This document shows positions 23,055 to 36,554 of a stretch of DNA of 64,000 nucleotides, in pieces. The number at the start of each line of letters is the position of its first letter. The first letter of the stretch is position 1. Position numbers and translations under genes: made by a program. Below the pieces are notes generated by a model. That model saw only the letters and a list, made by a program, of their open reading frames with translations, did not search any database and was not told the DNA's origin. The DNA comes from Microplitis mediator (taxonomy: Eukaryota > Arthropoda > Insecta > Hymenoptera > Braconidae). The stretch lies in NCBI RefSeq assembly GCF_029852145.1, contig NC_079974.1, forward strand, positions 13,641,041 to 13,705,040, written 5' to 3'.

Positions 23055-24618
23055 CACGCACACTTTTAGACCTTATTAGCCAACTACCTTTGGCAACTAA
23101 ATTAAAATCGCTTAACCTACGCGAGACCTTATTTTCTAGTTTTTTTTTTTTAAATCTTGATCATCCTGATCTATTCCACACACACTCTCACTCAGTCCCC
23201 TGGACTATTTTACACTCACACTGATTTTAAATAAATGGCGTCCGGCCATTGACTAATTTTCCCGCCACAACTTTTTAATAAATTAATTGATTAATTAAAT
23301 ATTTTGATTAAAGAGATTAATTCAATTAATTAATTATTTATTTTTAATTACTTCTTTACTTGTTTTAATTTTACTCTGTTTCGATAACTTTTCCCAAACT
23401 TTTATCAGCGTTTCATTCCTCCAAGTTTTCGATTATTCTAGTAACGAGTTAATTCTTAAATTTACTTTTTCATTTATTTCAATTATTTTCCTTACTTAAT
23501 TTATTTATTTATTTAATTAATTATATTATATAAATTAAATTTCCTTAACTAATAGTTGACTTGTCACTACCGGTGACCTTGACTACGGAATTTATTCTTT
23601 TTACCGAGACACTAATTTACTTTATTTTAATTTTGATTAATTTTAATTATCTTATTAATTAATTTAGTTCTTTTACGGACTCGATTATTGACTAGACTCA
23701 ATAATTTCCGGTGCGTGGGTTACACGATCTACCTGGAAATTTCTAGAACATTTCCGGCGAACTGCCTGAAAATATTTTACTACGCAATAGCTCCGGCAAC
23801 CTGCCTGGAGTCAATTAATTTAATTAATTTATATATTTTACTTCTAGTCAATTTATATATGTTAATTTTCTGGATTAATTACGACGCGACGATACCAGAT
23901 ATACGACTAAATACTTAATAAATTTTTCCGGCTTCCGGCCTGGAATAAATTTATATAAATACCTTTACAACAATTAATCTTTCGCTGATTTTGTCCTCGT
24001 CGTGTTATTCGTCTAGTATCCGGCCCTGGGTCTTTGTGTATTCTCCTTTGTCCGACTCTTCAATGTTTTAGTGTCTCGTTCTGTCTTGTATTTGTCCTCT
24101 CGCTCTCTTTCTCTCACACCAACCCGCGTTCTCTCCTTCACCTGTTTTTTCAAATACAATAAGTAATTTTGCCAGGGAAATACCGGCTACCTGCCTGGTA
24201 TTTTATATACGAATTGTAAATAATTATCGCTTGGTTCCACAATCGTTAACCCAAGTCGCAATTAAATAATTACCTGAGAATAAATCACGGCGTCGGTTGA
24301 TGGCGTCTTTTCTCTTACACTTTGACTTAGATGCGTCTTTCCAGTCCGGTCGCTCTCGTGACAAGCGCCGCTTTCCGTTCCGGCTTCCGTTTATAAAATC
24401 TTCCTCCCCACATGACTTCGGGTGTCTTCGGTTATCAGTCACTCCTACTTAACGCTAATTGGGGACTGACGGACGAGCCTCCAATTTTCACTCCCCGGTC
24501 GACTAGTCGCAACCTACGCGGATAACCCTGGGTGGTATTGCAACTATATCGACGGTGTGAACAATAGATTTTATTTTGAATTAATTTGAACGCGGTAAAT
24601 TCAATTTACCCTGTTACA
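23055..24618 (-). repeat. E5 LTR, truncated, reverse orientation
   Basis: The minus strand starts TGTAACAGGGTAAATTG at 24618 and follows the plus-strand copy at 27298-29224 for most of its length, including the block with cgactagtcgaccggggag. It is cut at 23055 by E2. It lies beside the 5' side of the E4 gag region. Confidence 0.8.
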
Positions 24619-25072
24619 ATATTTTCGGTATAATGAGTTTTCAAACATATGGAAGTAATTGTACGAGTTTGTAAAATTACCTGAGATATAGTTTTGGTCG
24701 ATTCGGGGACTCAAGAATATTGGGTGCAGAGAGTTAGTTCTAATTGAGCAAAGGAACGGACAACATTGCTATACGACCGATTGTGTATTCGTTTCGATTT
24801 TAATTTTACCGCCGTATACATTTTACAACAGTAACTAGAATATTGTCAATAGTTGTTATTCTCTAGTAAACTAATCGCTTATAATAATTTGTATATTTAA
24901 TATTGTGTAATATTTGATATTTTTGTAATCTTTAATATTTTCTTGGATACTTTGATATTGTGTAGCTGTCCGATACTGATATTATTGCTTGTAATCTTAT
25001 TGTTTAGTGTATACGATATTTTTGAGTAGTAATTACCTGTGTGTGTGTTCGTTAATTTGTTTAATAAATAAG
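24619..25072. other. Leader region upstream of E4 gag
   Basis: About 450 bp, AT-rich. It should hold the E4 leader and possibly part of its LTR, but I cannot define an LTR end or primer-binding site here. Confidence 0.4.
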
Positions 25073-26399
25073 ATGAGTGGCAAAGATAACAATGTAGACC
25101 CGAGTCTCATTTATACCTCAACTGGTAATTCGACATCAGAAGTGGGATCCGCTCTAACACCAGATCAATGGAACATTTTATTGCAGTTTATGCAAAATTC
25201 TATGCCGCAACCGAGTACAGACAGCCGAAATTTTTCGCTACCACGGTTCAACCCGGAAAGTGCGGATGCCGATCCAATAGCGTGGTGCACAGCAGCGGAT
25301 ATGTGCCTAACAGAAAAGCCACTTATTGGTTCTGCTCTAATTTCTGCGCTCAGCAAGGCATTGGAAGGGTCAGCCGTGCAGTGGCCATCTCAGGTGGCTA
25401 TCACTAGAATCACATGGCCACAAGTTGAAGATCTTTTTATCGCTCGATTTGGTGGTTCGGAAACAGCAACTTCAGCTCTCATTAAAATTCAAAATGAAAA
25501 TAAGCTGAAAGATGAGAGCATTGGCGCTTTTGGTGTTCGACTGCGATCATCACTTAAAGCACGATGGGGATCTTTAACTGTTGACGAGATCATAAACGCT
25601 ATGGTCATGGCTCGGTTAGCTCCATATAACAGCCAAATAGAGCGACTGGCGCATACATCTGATATCAAAACAGAAGCCGCATTTTTAAATGAAATGCGAG
25701 CTTTCTCATATATGCAGAAGCGGCCAGCATCGTCTATGGAAAACGCTACGACAACGGATCCAAAACGTTTCAAGCCATCAATAGTGATTCGTTGTCATGG
25801 ATGTGGTAAGATGGGCCATAAAGCTAGTGAGTGTCGTTCGAGTACGAAAATAACAAGGAGACCGGATACTGGAGTAGCGCACTGGGGAAGAAAACCAATT
25901 ATGCCGGGCAAGACAGTTACTTGCTACAACTGTCGGGAAGTCGGACATATTTCGTCACACTGCCCGCAATTGAAGAGGAGTAGAAACGGCGAGGGAGCAG
26001 CCAACAAGGAGGGTGCCGCCATCGAACGACGGGTGGATATGTGCAGTATCGCGGTGCCGTCAGGTTCCCTGTTACATCACGGTGAGTCGTTTTTATTCTG
26101 TTTTGACTCCGGAGCTGAATGCTCGTTGATCAAGGAGTCGGTATCAAATAAATTTTCGGAAAACAGATTTAATCAACTTGTAATGTTAAGAGGTATAGGC
26201 AATATTAGTGTTAATTGTGCTATACAAATATTGACAACGATTGTAATCAATGATCATACGCTAGAGATTCTTTTCCACGTCATTAATGACGATTATTTAA
26301 AACATGATATTTTGATTGGTCGTGATATTTTTAGCCAAGGATTTGATATCCATATTACAAAAAATAACTTTAATATTTTTAAAAGTAAAATCGTTAATG
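25073..26399 (+). CDS. gag: E4 Gag and protease (5' part of a split gag-pol)
   Basis: The likely start is the Met of MSGKDNN (25073), not the upstream in-frame Met at 25007. A capsid-like region spans about residues 50-215, followed by two zinc knuckles (CHGCGKMGHKASEC and CYNCREVGHISSHC) and a protease with CFDSGAECSL, where the usual DTG reads DSG. At 26396-26399 the frame meets AATG, the target duplication of E3, and further translation runs into the E3 LTR. The reading resumes in the same phase at 61230. Gag and pol were therefore one polyprotein without frameshift. Confidence 0.85.
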
Positions 26400-29300
26400 T
26401 GTTATGTCCGCCGCTTAATTTTAATTATTTATCCGGGATTTCTCCCTTTGGTAGCGATAGTAATTTTGGACAAGCGGGTTGGAGGGTGCGGACAACAATA
26501 AAGAATACGAGGAAGAAATTATCTTCCTATAATTTATTATTTATAGTGGATCTTTTCGAGAATTAAGAACCCAAACGTCTTCGAAGAGACGGGTGCTCTT
26601 GTTTAAGCCAAAAGTATTTTACGAATGATAGAAAAATAGTTCTTTCACCTACCTTTCGATGTCAATTCTTCTAGTGCGGCAGCTATTATCCCTCCAGGAC
26701 TAAACAGCTCACTCGATCTTCCTGTAGGGTTGGTAGAATGGGTGCGGCTGGGTTGGTAGGATGATATCTTATGTACTACTTTCGAATGAAACCGCAAGGT
26801 TGGAGTGATGAACTTGATCTTTTATTGTATTTTATATTACAACGTCTTAACTGAACGTCACTTGTTTACTCTAGTTTTTCACAACGTTTATATAATTTGT
26901 ATTATAAGATTATTTATCTTATCGGATATTTTAAACAGATTTTTGTTTATAAATGCGTCCTTTTTCACACCCAAAAGGGGTTTTTATGCGCAGAAACTCG
27001 GCACAAAGTGAGATCACAAATTCACGTGATTTGTGTCACAATTCACTCGAACCGGATGGATCTTTGAGATCTTTCAATTGCAATTAAGAACTATACTCTA
27101 CACGATAGTTGACTATCAGCCGAGTATCTAACTCAATTGGCAATTTAATTTATTAATAATGACCGTAAATGAATAAATTAATATCCTACACGAACTTAAT
27201 CAGCCGGATACCTAGATCGATTTACGGTATAATTGATTTGAATTTTTGTAAATGAATAAATTAATATCCTACACGAAATTAATCAGCCGGATACCTATGT
27301 AACGGGGTAAATTGAATTTATCGCGTCCAAATTAAATTCAAAATAACATCTATTGTTTACACTGTCGGTATAGTTGAATAGCACCCAGGGTTATCCGGGT
27401 AGGTTGCGACTAGTCGACCGGGGAGTGGAAATTGGAGGCTCGTCAGTCAGTCCCCAATTAGAATTTAGTAGGAGTGTCGAAAGTCCGAAGATTCCCGAAG
27501 CCATGCGGGGGGTAAGATGTTATAATCGGGAAGACGGAAGCGAGACGACACTGTTACCGGAACGACCGGACTGTCCAGACGCACAATTGAAGTTTTCAAC
27601 AATCAACGGACGCCATTATCCGACGCAAATTCAATTATAAAAGGTAATTAATTATTTTGGAACTTGGTTACATTGTGTGGAACCAAACGATAATTTTTCA
27701 AGTGTATTAACAATTACCAGGCAGGTAGCTGGTAATTATTTTGAAAATTACTGATTGTATTTGAAAAGCAGGTGAAGGAGAGAACGAGAGTTTTGGCGAG
27801 AGAAAGAGAGCGAGAGGACAAAGACCAGACAGAACGAGACAGAAAACACTGAGGAGAGGACGAAGGAAATACACAAAGACCCAGGACCAGATACTAGACG
27901 AATAAAACGACGAGGACAAAAACAGCGAAAAATTAATTATGTCAAGGTATTTATATAAATTTATTCCAGGCCGTAAGCCGGAAAAATTTATTAAGTATTT
28001 AGTCGTATATCTGGGGTCGTCGCGTCGTATATAAATTTGGCTAGAATTAAAATAGATAAATTAATTAAATTAATTAACTCCAGGCAGGTTGCCGGAGCGG
28101 TCGCGTCATCAAATATTTCCAGGCAGGTTGCTGGAATATTCTAGAAACTTTCAGGTAGATCGTGTAACCCACGCACCGGAAGTTATCGGGTCTAGTCAAT
28201 AGTCTAGCCGAGAAATTTATTAATTAATTATTAAATGAAATTATCCAAAAATAAAACAAAATTAAGAAACTTAAATTATATAAAGTAAAAGAGTGTCTCG
28301 GGAAAATTAAGAAAATTCCGTAGTCAAGGTCACCGGTAGTGACAAGTCAATTTATTAATTAAGGAAATTGATTTAAATAAAATAATTAATTAAATAAAGA
28401 ATTAAATTGAGTGAAGTAAATAAATGGATAAACGGAAAAAGGAAATTTAAGAATGGAATCGTTAATAAAATAATCGAGTATTTGAAGGAAAGAAACGTTG
28501 ATAAAAGTTTTGGGAAAAGTTATCGAAGAGTAAAATTTAAACACGTAAGGGAGTTAATAATATAATTAAAATAAACAATTAATTAATTAAATCAATCTTT
28601 TTAATTTAAATATTTGATTAATTAATTTAATTATTGAAAAGGAAAAGTTGTAGTGGTAGAACTAGTCCATGGCGAGACGCCATTCAGTTCAAAATTATAT
28701 AAAATTGAGTGTGAGTGTGTCATAGTCCAGGGGACTGAGTGAATGAGTGTGTGAAATAAGGAAATAAATAATTGCGGGTTAATTATTATTGTAAATTTAT
28801 TAGAGTGTGTGTGATATGCCAAAGGTAACGGCTATATTTTAATTTTGCGGGTTATTAAAATTGGTTAAGTGAAATATTGCGGGTCATAATTAAAATAAAA
28901 GGTTTATATAAAAGGTTTACAAGGTATATAGTTATAAGGTTTATAAAAAGTTATAAGGTTAAATAAGATAAGGTTTAAAAAGGTTTATAAGGTACAAAGT
29001 TTATAAGATAAAGGTTAAAAGGTTTAATTAAATAAAAAGGTATAAAAGTGGAAAGTTAAAATTATATTGATTTATTTATAAACTATCCTTCCTCTTCCTT
29101 CTCTTACAATTAAACGAAAATTACACCGACCCTGACGATCTAAGATCCGGCTCTGGGAGGCCGTTATTACTTCCAGTGGCGCCCTTAGTAAGGACGACCA
29201 GAGTAGCAGCTTAGCCCTGTTATACCTAGATCGATTTACAATTTATTTAAAGTGAATTTTGGAAAACCGTAACTGATAAAATAATATCCCACATGAAATT

Positions 29301-29679
29301 AATCAGCCGGATACCTACATCAGCGACGATTACTTATTGCCACGTCGGAAGATTTCTGCAATAAGATTACGGGCTATCGACGCCGTTTACGCGGACCAAG
29401 AAGTTTAAATAAAACTGAGGCCCTGAGCCATGGTGCTCAGGCTTTTTATAAACTTTGCTTTGACAATTGATGGGGAATTTTTAATTATCGTCATTGGTGG
29501 AAAGTGACGACAGTTTATTGTTTATTCGTTAAACTTATTGCAGTTGTCTTTCCACTATTCTTCGCCGCATAAAAAGGTGAAAAAGCTGACGCTGCGTTTT
29601 CGCGCGCTTTGCAAAGAGGAACTCAGAAATAATTATTTTAAATAATTATTAAAAATAAAAAAATTATTTGGACATAACA
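26400..29679 (-). repeat. E3 3' LTR with inserted E5 solo LTR
   Basis: Sequence 26400-27297 plus 29229-29679 matches 59876-61225. The intervening 27298-29224 is an insertion with its own target duplication. The frame end at 26404-26566 that prolongs the E4 ORF is LTR sequence, also found at 59876 onward. Confidence 0.85.
27298..29224 (+). mobile_element. E5 solo LTR
   Basis: Starts TGTAACGGGG, ends CCCTGTTATA, and is flanked by CCTA at 27294-27297 and 29225-29228. The second, uninterrupted E3 LTR gives the empty site. The inside has runs of degenerate gcaggtTgccgga-like and aaggttTataa-like words. The 88-codon frame at 27374 recurs, altered, in the other E5 copy and resembles nothing I know. 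Confidence 0.85.
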
Positions 29680-30472
29680 ATCCCCCGGAAAGTAAGAGGG
29701 TTGCAAAACTCTCTTGCTTTCCTAAACATATGTCCCCTCTTTTAAAAAGCTCGCGATAACGCTTACAAAGTTTTTAAAAATGTCTTATAACTATATAAGA
29801 TTATATAGGATACATAAGATGTATAAGATTATATTTGTGTTTTTAATCCTTTATATATATAGCTATGAAATTTATAGTATATGCCTGTATATGATGTAAT
29901 TCCTTAAATTTAGGCTTACAATTCTTGTTTTTCTAACAAAAAAATATGAATTCCCATATTTTGACAGGTTCGTGATAGCGCTTACAACAAAATTTGAAAT
30001 TCTAAAGGGCGGTTTATATTTTAGAATTCCAAAGTATCATTCGCATTTAGTTTACATGGTACTTGTTACTCTCGACTGTTTAATTTAATAAATGATCGAG
30101 ATTAAAAGCGAGTGTTTCAAAATTTGAGTAATTTGTGATTAAATAGTATTCATTTGAAATTTGATTCGTTTCCCCCCTTTCCTCTTTTTTTTTTTGGAGA
30201 AAAGAAGGTTGAATACCTTTATGAGTTTATAACTTCAATTGAAAAATATTTTTTTTTTGTTATTATATTGTGTGTTAAGGTGAATTTTTAACCAATTAGG
30301 ATAGTAATTAGTTTCACAGGGATATTCTTTTTTTTTGTTTAATTTAAATTAAAATATTTTCTATATATAATTCAGATTGTCATAATTTAGTGCATTACCA
30401 ATACCCTATTTAATTATAATTCTAGTAAGATTTATTTTAAAAAAAAAAATTTCGCAAATAATTTTCAAATTG
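29680..30472 (-). other. E3 3' untranslated remnant with polypurine tract
   Basis: On the minus strand TTCCGGGGGATTG precedes the LTR start and is a good polypurine tract. The rest is AT-rich and carries no pol or env frame. Confidence 0.6.
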
Positions 30473-30999
30473 CCCGGGAAAAAATGATTTTGCCTAATTA
30501 TATATAATTATATATAAGACCTTATATATAATTAGATCTAAAAATTGGCCAGGTCTAATTATATATAATTATATATAGGTTATACATGATTATATATAAT
30601 TATATATAGGTTATATATGATTATATACAATACGTTATATATAATTAGATCTGAAAATTGGCCAGGTCTAATTATATATAATCATATATAAGTTATATTT
30701 ACTCATATATAATTAGATATGATTATGTATAATACATATATATCATATCGCATCAAAACCAAATCTATTATTGAGCATGTAATTCCTATAAAAGAAAGTG
30801 ATAGGAGAATGCTGATTAATTATTCCAATGTTAAAATCCCGTGTAAAAAGTTGCGGTATTCCGCCGGTGATCCGCAGGTGATCCGCTGAATATCATGTGG
30901 AAGTCATATTTTGACACAAATATGAATTTCAGATGATTTTCGGATGAATATCTAAAGATAATATAGAAAGAAAGTTAATGATAAATTGTAATGATTTTA

Positions 31000-31959
31000 T
31001 TATAAGTTGAGACGTAGTAATATTTCGAGCTATAAAAAAAAAGTATTTTTCCTAATAAATTTGTATCGAATTTTAATGAAGAGTCATCCGATAGTTAATA
31101 AGCCTCAGTATTCTTGCCCACTCTTTGACCGGTAAGGAAGTTGTATCACTCTTCTCTGCAAGAGAACCATCTCTTCACTACAGATTATCACTCCAAGATA
31201 TTATAAAGAAGGGATATTGGAAGTGGAACTAGGTCTTTTCCTTCGCGACATCAAAGAGCTTATTTGTGGAAGACTGCGTGGTTGAGAGTTCCCCAGAAGA
31301 AAACACCCAGTGCTCCAGAAAACAACGAAAATCGAAAGAAAAGCGATACTAGCCACGTTACGATGAACCGTTAGGCTTCCAACATGACTCATTAAAGTTA
31401 CCCTGCCCATTTAAATATTTGTCACTTTTTGTCGGAATTTCTATGGATTTTAGGTTTAAAAGTATACAAAAAAAAATTCCTATCAGTTTTCAGAGATTTT
31501 TAAGAAGCCGTTTACGCATGACTTTTCACACAAGTTATTTAAACAGGTTCGATAAAATATTTGGAAAGAACTTCCCGGGATTCCCTGAAAAAACCCGTAT
31601 AATTTTTAAAGGAAATCCAATGAAGCTTAACCTGAATTTTCATAGAGTTGAAGATGAAAATTAATCTAGGTAAATTTTAGATAAAATAGTACAATAAACA
31701 GTTAAACATGACATTTTGAATCCTTGAAAAGGGAGAAACCAATTAGTATTACTAAATAATGAACTCTACAAGAACATGTTTTATTTTTTGAAAAAGTTTA
31801 AAGCAATACAGTTTTTTAAGTTAATTAATTATGAGTCATTGCAAGAGAATAATAAACTACAATCAACATTTTGGGTTTAGAACAGTAACTAAATTAACAT
31901 TGAAAAATAGCAACACGTAGAAATTTTAAATAACAAAAAAAAGTGAGAAATTATAACTT
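31000..31959. other. Left interior of the two-gene transposon, no gene seen
   Basis: Lies downstream of the BEN gene. A possible minus-strand polyadenylation signal (AATAAA) is at about 31780-31785. The moderately GC-rich part 31090-31410 has only a 69-codon frame that I cannot support. Confidence 0.4.
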
Positions 31960-34900
31960 TTAAGAATCACTTTGAGAATCGTTTTCAATATCAGTATTAT
32001 CGTTCTTATTAGCATCATCTTCATTTTGTTTTTTATCATCATTTTTAGGCTCATTGTTGCTTTTTAAACCCTCACGAATGGTGGAAAGCATTCTTCCTAC
32101 ACAATTTTTAAATTCTGCCGCAGTCAACTCTCTGCCATTTGCAGTATGGATCGTCACATATTCTATTGAAAAAAATTATGATGAGATTTATTAAAGTAAT
32201 AGTTCTAATGGTTAAAGTATTCCTTATAAATTCTAGTACAGACGTAAAAAAAAATTGAGTAACATTATTATACGTAAGCTCACCGAAAACAGCTTCGAGA
32301 TATTTTTCAGGCATTAGTTCTCGTCCTTTTGTTTTAGCGATCGTCATCTTGGCTAACTCCTCTACGTCAATAATCAATTTGAATAACTTACGAGTCATTT
32401 CTCTGGGATTTTTTCTATAACTTTCCGTAATTAGATCCAATTTAAATCGATTTACAATTATTCCAGATTTTTCGACTAATTCTACCTGTTAAGATATAAA
32501 ATAAATTTTAAAGAAATTATTTGTTTGCTCCATTTCCAAACAAAATAACTGCACGATTTTTAGGGCTGATTTCATCCGGTGAAATATATTTATTTTTGAA
32601 ATTTATTCTTGGGCTATATGAAAAGGAAAAACATTAAAACGGAAATCATCAAACAAAAAAGCTGAAAAACATCTGAGGAATCGTTCAAATCTTTTACGAC
32701 TTCTCCTGAGCCCAAAAAAAAAAAAATCACGAAGGGTAAAAGCCGTTAAAAAATAACTCAGCAGAAAAAAGGCCGATTTTTGCGAAAATAATTAAAAGTA
32801 TAACTCTGACTCTATAAAACGAGTATACCGACGTATAATGCACGTTTATTAAATTTGAGCTCTCTATATTTGAGAGTTTTATAAAATAATTGTATTCTAG
32901 AAGTAAGATCTATCGGTATAGTCGTAAATTAAAATAAAGTAGTTAAGAATGCAAAGCTGTCCTCGGAAAAGTGGCTGTAAAACTTAAAGAAGACACATCT
33001 TGACGGAAAAATTCGCAGATAACGATATTTTTGAACAAATATCCTTCCACATGCAAATTAAAGTAACGAAAAAATATTCACTATAGTTAAATCTGCAAGT
33101 CTTTTAATAAAATATTTTTAGTTAAACCACTGTCGATAGAAATCAAGTTCAAACCTCCTTTGCCGTTGGCTTTTTGTCCTTCCGATGTTTCTTACTCCTA
33201 CTTTTACTTTCACTCCTGCTCTTACTCCTACTCTTTTCTTTCTGATGCCATTTCAAAAATTCTTCGAAGAGTTTTTTATCTGTAAAATAGTTAAAAATTT
33301 TAATTAACTTTTTAAAAAAATTTACGTAAAAAAATTAAAAATTTTTCTCGCAATTCAAATTAATGTTTTTATTAAATTTCTTGCTGCCACGAATAAGGTA
33401 AAAGAAAATTTAATAACGAAAATTGTTAAAAACAATATAGCTGGCTGTTAATAATTCGAAAATAATAGGATTAAAAAAATTAAAAACTCAAATTTTTCAA
33501 ATTCTGATGATTATTTTCTCAAGTCTTTCAACGTCCCTTGGATTGGAACTCTGATATAAGTAAAATATACAAACTAACACTAAATATTTAAGTGCTTCCC
33601 TCATTCATTATTAGAGGATTCTTGAGACTTTTTCACAATGGCGTAAAAAATCAGCAAATTTCTTTATCCTCCACAGTATTCCCGAACGAGCACTTGAGTA
33701 AACTTCTGTGTCGTTAATATCCTCTTAAATATAGTGAATATAGTAAATCATTTAGTTCTTCGCTAACTGATTTTCAGAAAATCTTTTCGACTTCAGCAAA
33801 TGTGTAAAAAATCAGAGGTTCCCTCCCTGCTTAAAAAAAAACGATGGATTCTTATAGCTGTATGTTTAAGGCCCTATACTTAACTATGGCACTTCTTATG
33901 GAACTCATTTATTCTTATAAAATCTCTATGGCAATTTATGAGAATCTATTAGATTCTATGAGATTTCCTAAACAGGGCTTTGACTTCTGGAGCACCCCTA
34001 TATCTTTCCTTTTCCAATTAGTTCTCAAATCAACTGTAGTGTCTCGAATTATTAAGTCAGCTATATTGATTACAATATATAATGCGGAATAAATTTATAA
34101 ATAAAAAATACCATTTAAGTTACTGCTAGTGTCACTTGAATCATCGCTTGAACTGGATTTTTCTCTTCTTAATTTTTTGGATTTGTGAGATCGTTGACTA
34201 GATTCTTCTTTTTTATCAGCACCAGTTCCTTTTCGTTTGTTTGATTTTTTTTCTAAAAATTATAGTCAATGATTATATACTTAGAAGTAGGGTAACCATG
34301 ATATTAAGAAAATACTAGAATTGCCCTGGCAGTTTTGAATTACCTTGGAAACACGGTGGAATCATGATGGATCCAGGGTGGTTACACGGTGGGTTTGTGC
34401 CATTTTATCACCGTGATTCCACCCTGATTCCACGGTGAATACGCCGTGGAATCACGGTGGGTACACCGTGTAACCATCGTGGAAACACCGTGGAATCACC
34501 GTGTATACACGGTGATAAAATGGCACAAACCCACCGTGTAACCACCCTGGATCCACCGTGATTCCACGGTGTTTCCACTCCCAGGGTGTTTCCAGGCTGA
34601 TTCAAAACCGCCAGGGTAAAACTAACTTTATGAAACTTCAACTCAAAGTAACATTGAGTTGAAAAAATTATACGAATTAATGTGGACTAATTACATATAA
34701 GCTAATTAAATTATAATTGATATTTATTACCGCTCAATTCAGTATCAGAAGAATCTCTAATTTGCTCCTTATGTTGGTGATATCGATGTTTTGATCCCTG
34801 AGAACTAGTCGGTTCTTCATTATCACTGTGAATTGTTTCCATTGTTGAACTTGGTTCTGCCTTGCTGCTTGATTTATTTTTATTGAGTAAATCTATAAGT

Positions 34901-36343
34901 ATAGAAAATTATTTATTGATAAATTTAAAGTTAAACTTGGATAAATTCTTTAGTTTCAGGATTGCTTTTCAACGTAATTTTATACTTCAATATTAACAAA
35001 AAATAAATTCGTCTCGAAAAACTTTTTTAAAATTTATCTAAATAAGTATACCGGTTTTTTTTATATTTTTAATATAATAATAAAAAAAAATTATTTTCAT
35101 ATATTATAAAATGTCAATTTTTTGTTTATTTGTGATTATTTTTTTTTTTTCAAGTCTAAAAATTACAATTTTTTTAATTTTTTCGTCCAATTATTGAGTT
35201 AATTTTAGGAAATGGAATTTTGTTGATCGAAAAAAAATACGGAATAGTATGGTCACCATGTTACTACAAAATAACTGGAGTTAAAATGAAATATTTAAAT
35301 TCTTAAATATTTAATTTACTTTGAGTTTGAAAAATTATAAAATTCGGAACAAAATCAGTAAATTAGTATTAACCTTTATCACCTGTCGGTCTACCACTAG
35401 GAAGACGTTCAATGGATTGATTTTTAACTTCACGATCTAGTTGTTTTAATCCATGATCAACAGTCTGTAATTGACCATCAATAAGAACTGCTTTTTGGGT
35501 TGTTGTTGTTGTTGGCCCTAATTGATCTAGCACAATAAATACATTCTTACAATTTTAGCAAAATAAAAATTCGACATTAATAAAAAAAAAAATCAATACT
35601 TAAAATAATCATAAAAACTTATATTAAGTCATACTAAAATATAATTTTAATTTGAAACAAGATTTGATATTTCTTTACACAAAATTGAATATTGATCTGA
35701 TTATTCTGAAAGTATGAATAAAAAAAAAATGAATCCTGTGAAAAAAAAAAGATTGCTAATTGGAAAAATCTAAAATATCTTATACTTATTAAAAACTAAG
35801 TAAAGTTGAGATGTTGAAATGATTGAATTTTAATTGTAATTTAACTTATTTACCATCAGTCAAATCATCCTGGTTGCCAGTGCAAAAAATTGATTGCTGA
35901 TCAACAATTTCCGCGTCAATAGGATTCGGTTCCTTGCATTGTCTATCTTTTTTACCTTTTTTTCTCACATTCTTAATCTCAACTGGTGGTTGGACTGCTT
36001 TTTTTATTAAGTTTCCCGCTTCATCCACTGTATGTTTATTCAAATATTCCTCGTCATCTTTTCAAAATTAATTATTTAAATTGGTTACTCAAATTTATCA
36101 ACAATTAATTATTAGTATTACTAATAAACTAATATTAATTAAATATAAATTTTGAACATTTCATGGTTTTAAAATTAAAATTTATTACTTACCATCTTGT
36201 AATAGTATTTTAATAGGTGAATTTTTATTTCTTATTTTTACAACAAAGCCGGACTTGTTAGAAGTTTTTATCTTTTCAGTTTTCACCACAGATGCGTAAC
36301 CTAAACCGATCCGAAAAACTAAAGAGAACATTTTTTTGGACAT
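31960..36343 (-). CDS. Eight-exon gene: Arg/Ser-rich protein with C-terminal BEN domain
   Basis: Predicted exons in transcription order: 36193-36343, 35854-36057, 35374-35526 (or from 35383), 34731-34892, 34112-34252, 33155-33279, 32284-32485 and 31960-32162. All introns have GT-AG ends; phases agree throughout (five junctions phase 1, then phase 0, then phase 1), giving about 446 aa without a stop. The start is MSKKMFSLVF. The middle is rich in Ser, Lys and Asp with an SRSKSRSESKSRSK run in exon 6. Exons 7-8 encode a BEN domain (TRKLFKLIIDVEELAKMTI, then MPEKYLEAVF, then FKNCVGRML), a module known from chromatin and DNA-binding factors and some DNA viruses. The tail is acidic. It shares a 211-bp spacer with the transposase gene. 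Likely a nuclear DNA-binding partner of the transposase or regulator of the element; that role is inference. Confidence 0.8.
34324..34616. mobile_element. Short foldback element with cacggtgg words (in BEN gene intron 4)
   Basis: Inverted ends CCCTGGCAGTTTTGAAT and ATTCAAAACCGCCAGGG (one mismatch) enclose 293 bp made almost wholly of 11-bp words such as cacggtggaat in both orientations. A unique anchor tttgtgccattttat occurs on both arms. No clear target duplication. It lies between exons 4 and 5 and should be removed by splicing. Confidence 0.75.
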
Positions 36344-36554
36344 TTTATTAGATTAATATTAATATCAATGTTTTTACGGTTATTTTATTGCTTTTATCAA
36401 CGATAAAGCGTCAATTGATTGAAGTTTGTCAACAAAAAATAAATGCGAATCGGTTAAAAAAAAAATGTAAACAAAAAACATATAAGAGAAGTTATCCCGT
36501 GAGCTATCTTATGAGTACGCAGAAAATACTAGTGTCTTCATCAAATACAAAACA
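36344..36554. promoter_or_regulatory. Divergent promoter region between BEN gene and transposase
   Basis: Only 211 bp separate the two predicted start codons on opposite strands. A TATA-like tataag lies at 36481-36486, about 70 bp before the transposase ATG. The rest is AT-rich. Co-regulation from a shared bidirectional promoter is inferred from geometry. Confidence 0.55.

Noticed and set aside
26404..26566. C-terminal extension of the E4 gag-protease ORF
   Set aside because: This stretch is E3 LTR sequence, found again at 59880-60042; it is read only because E3 inserted there.
27374..27640. 88-codon frame in the E5 solo LTR
   Set aside because: The other E5 copy carries the same region with a broken or differently ending frame, and no similarity to a known protein is evident.
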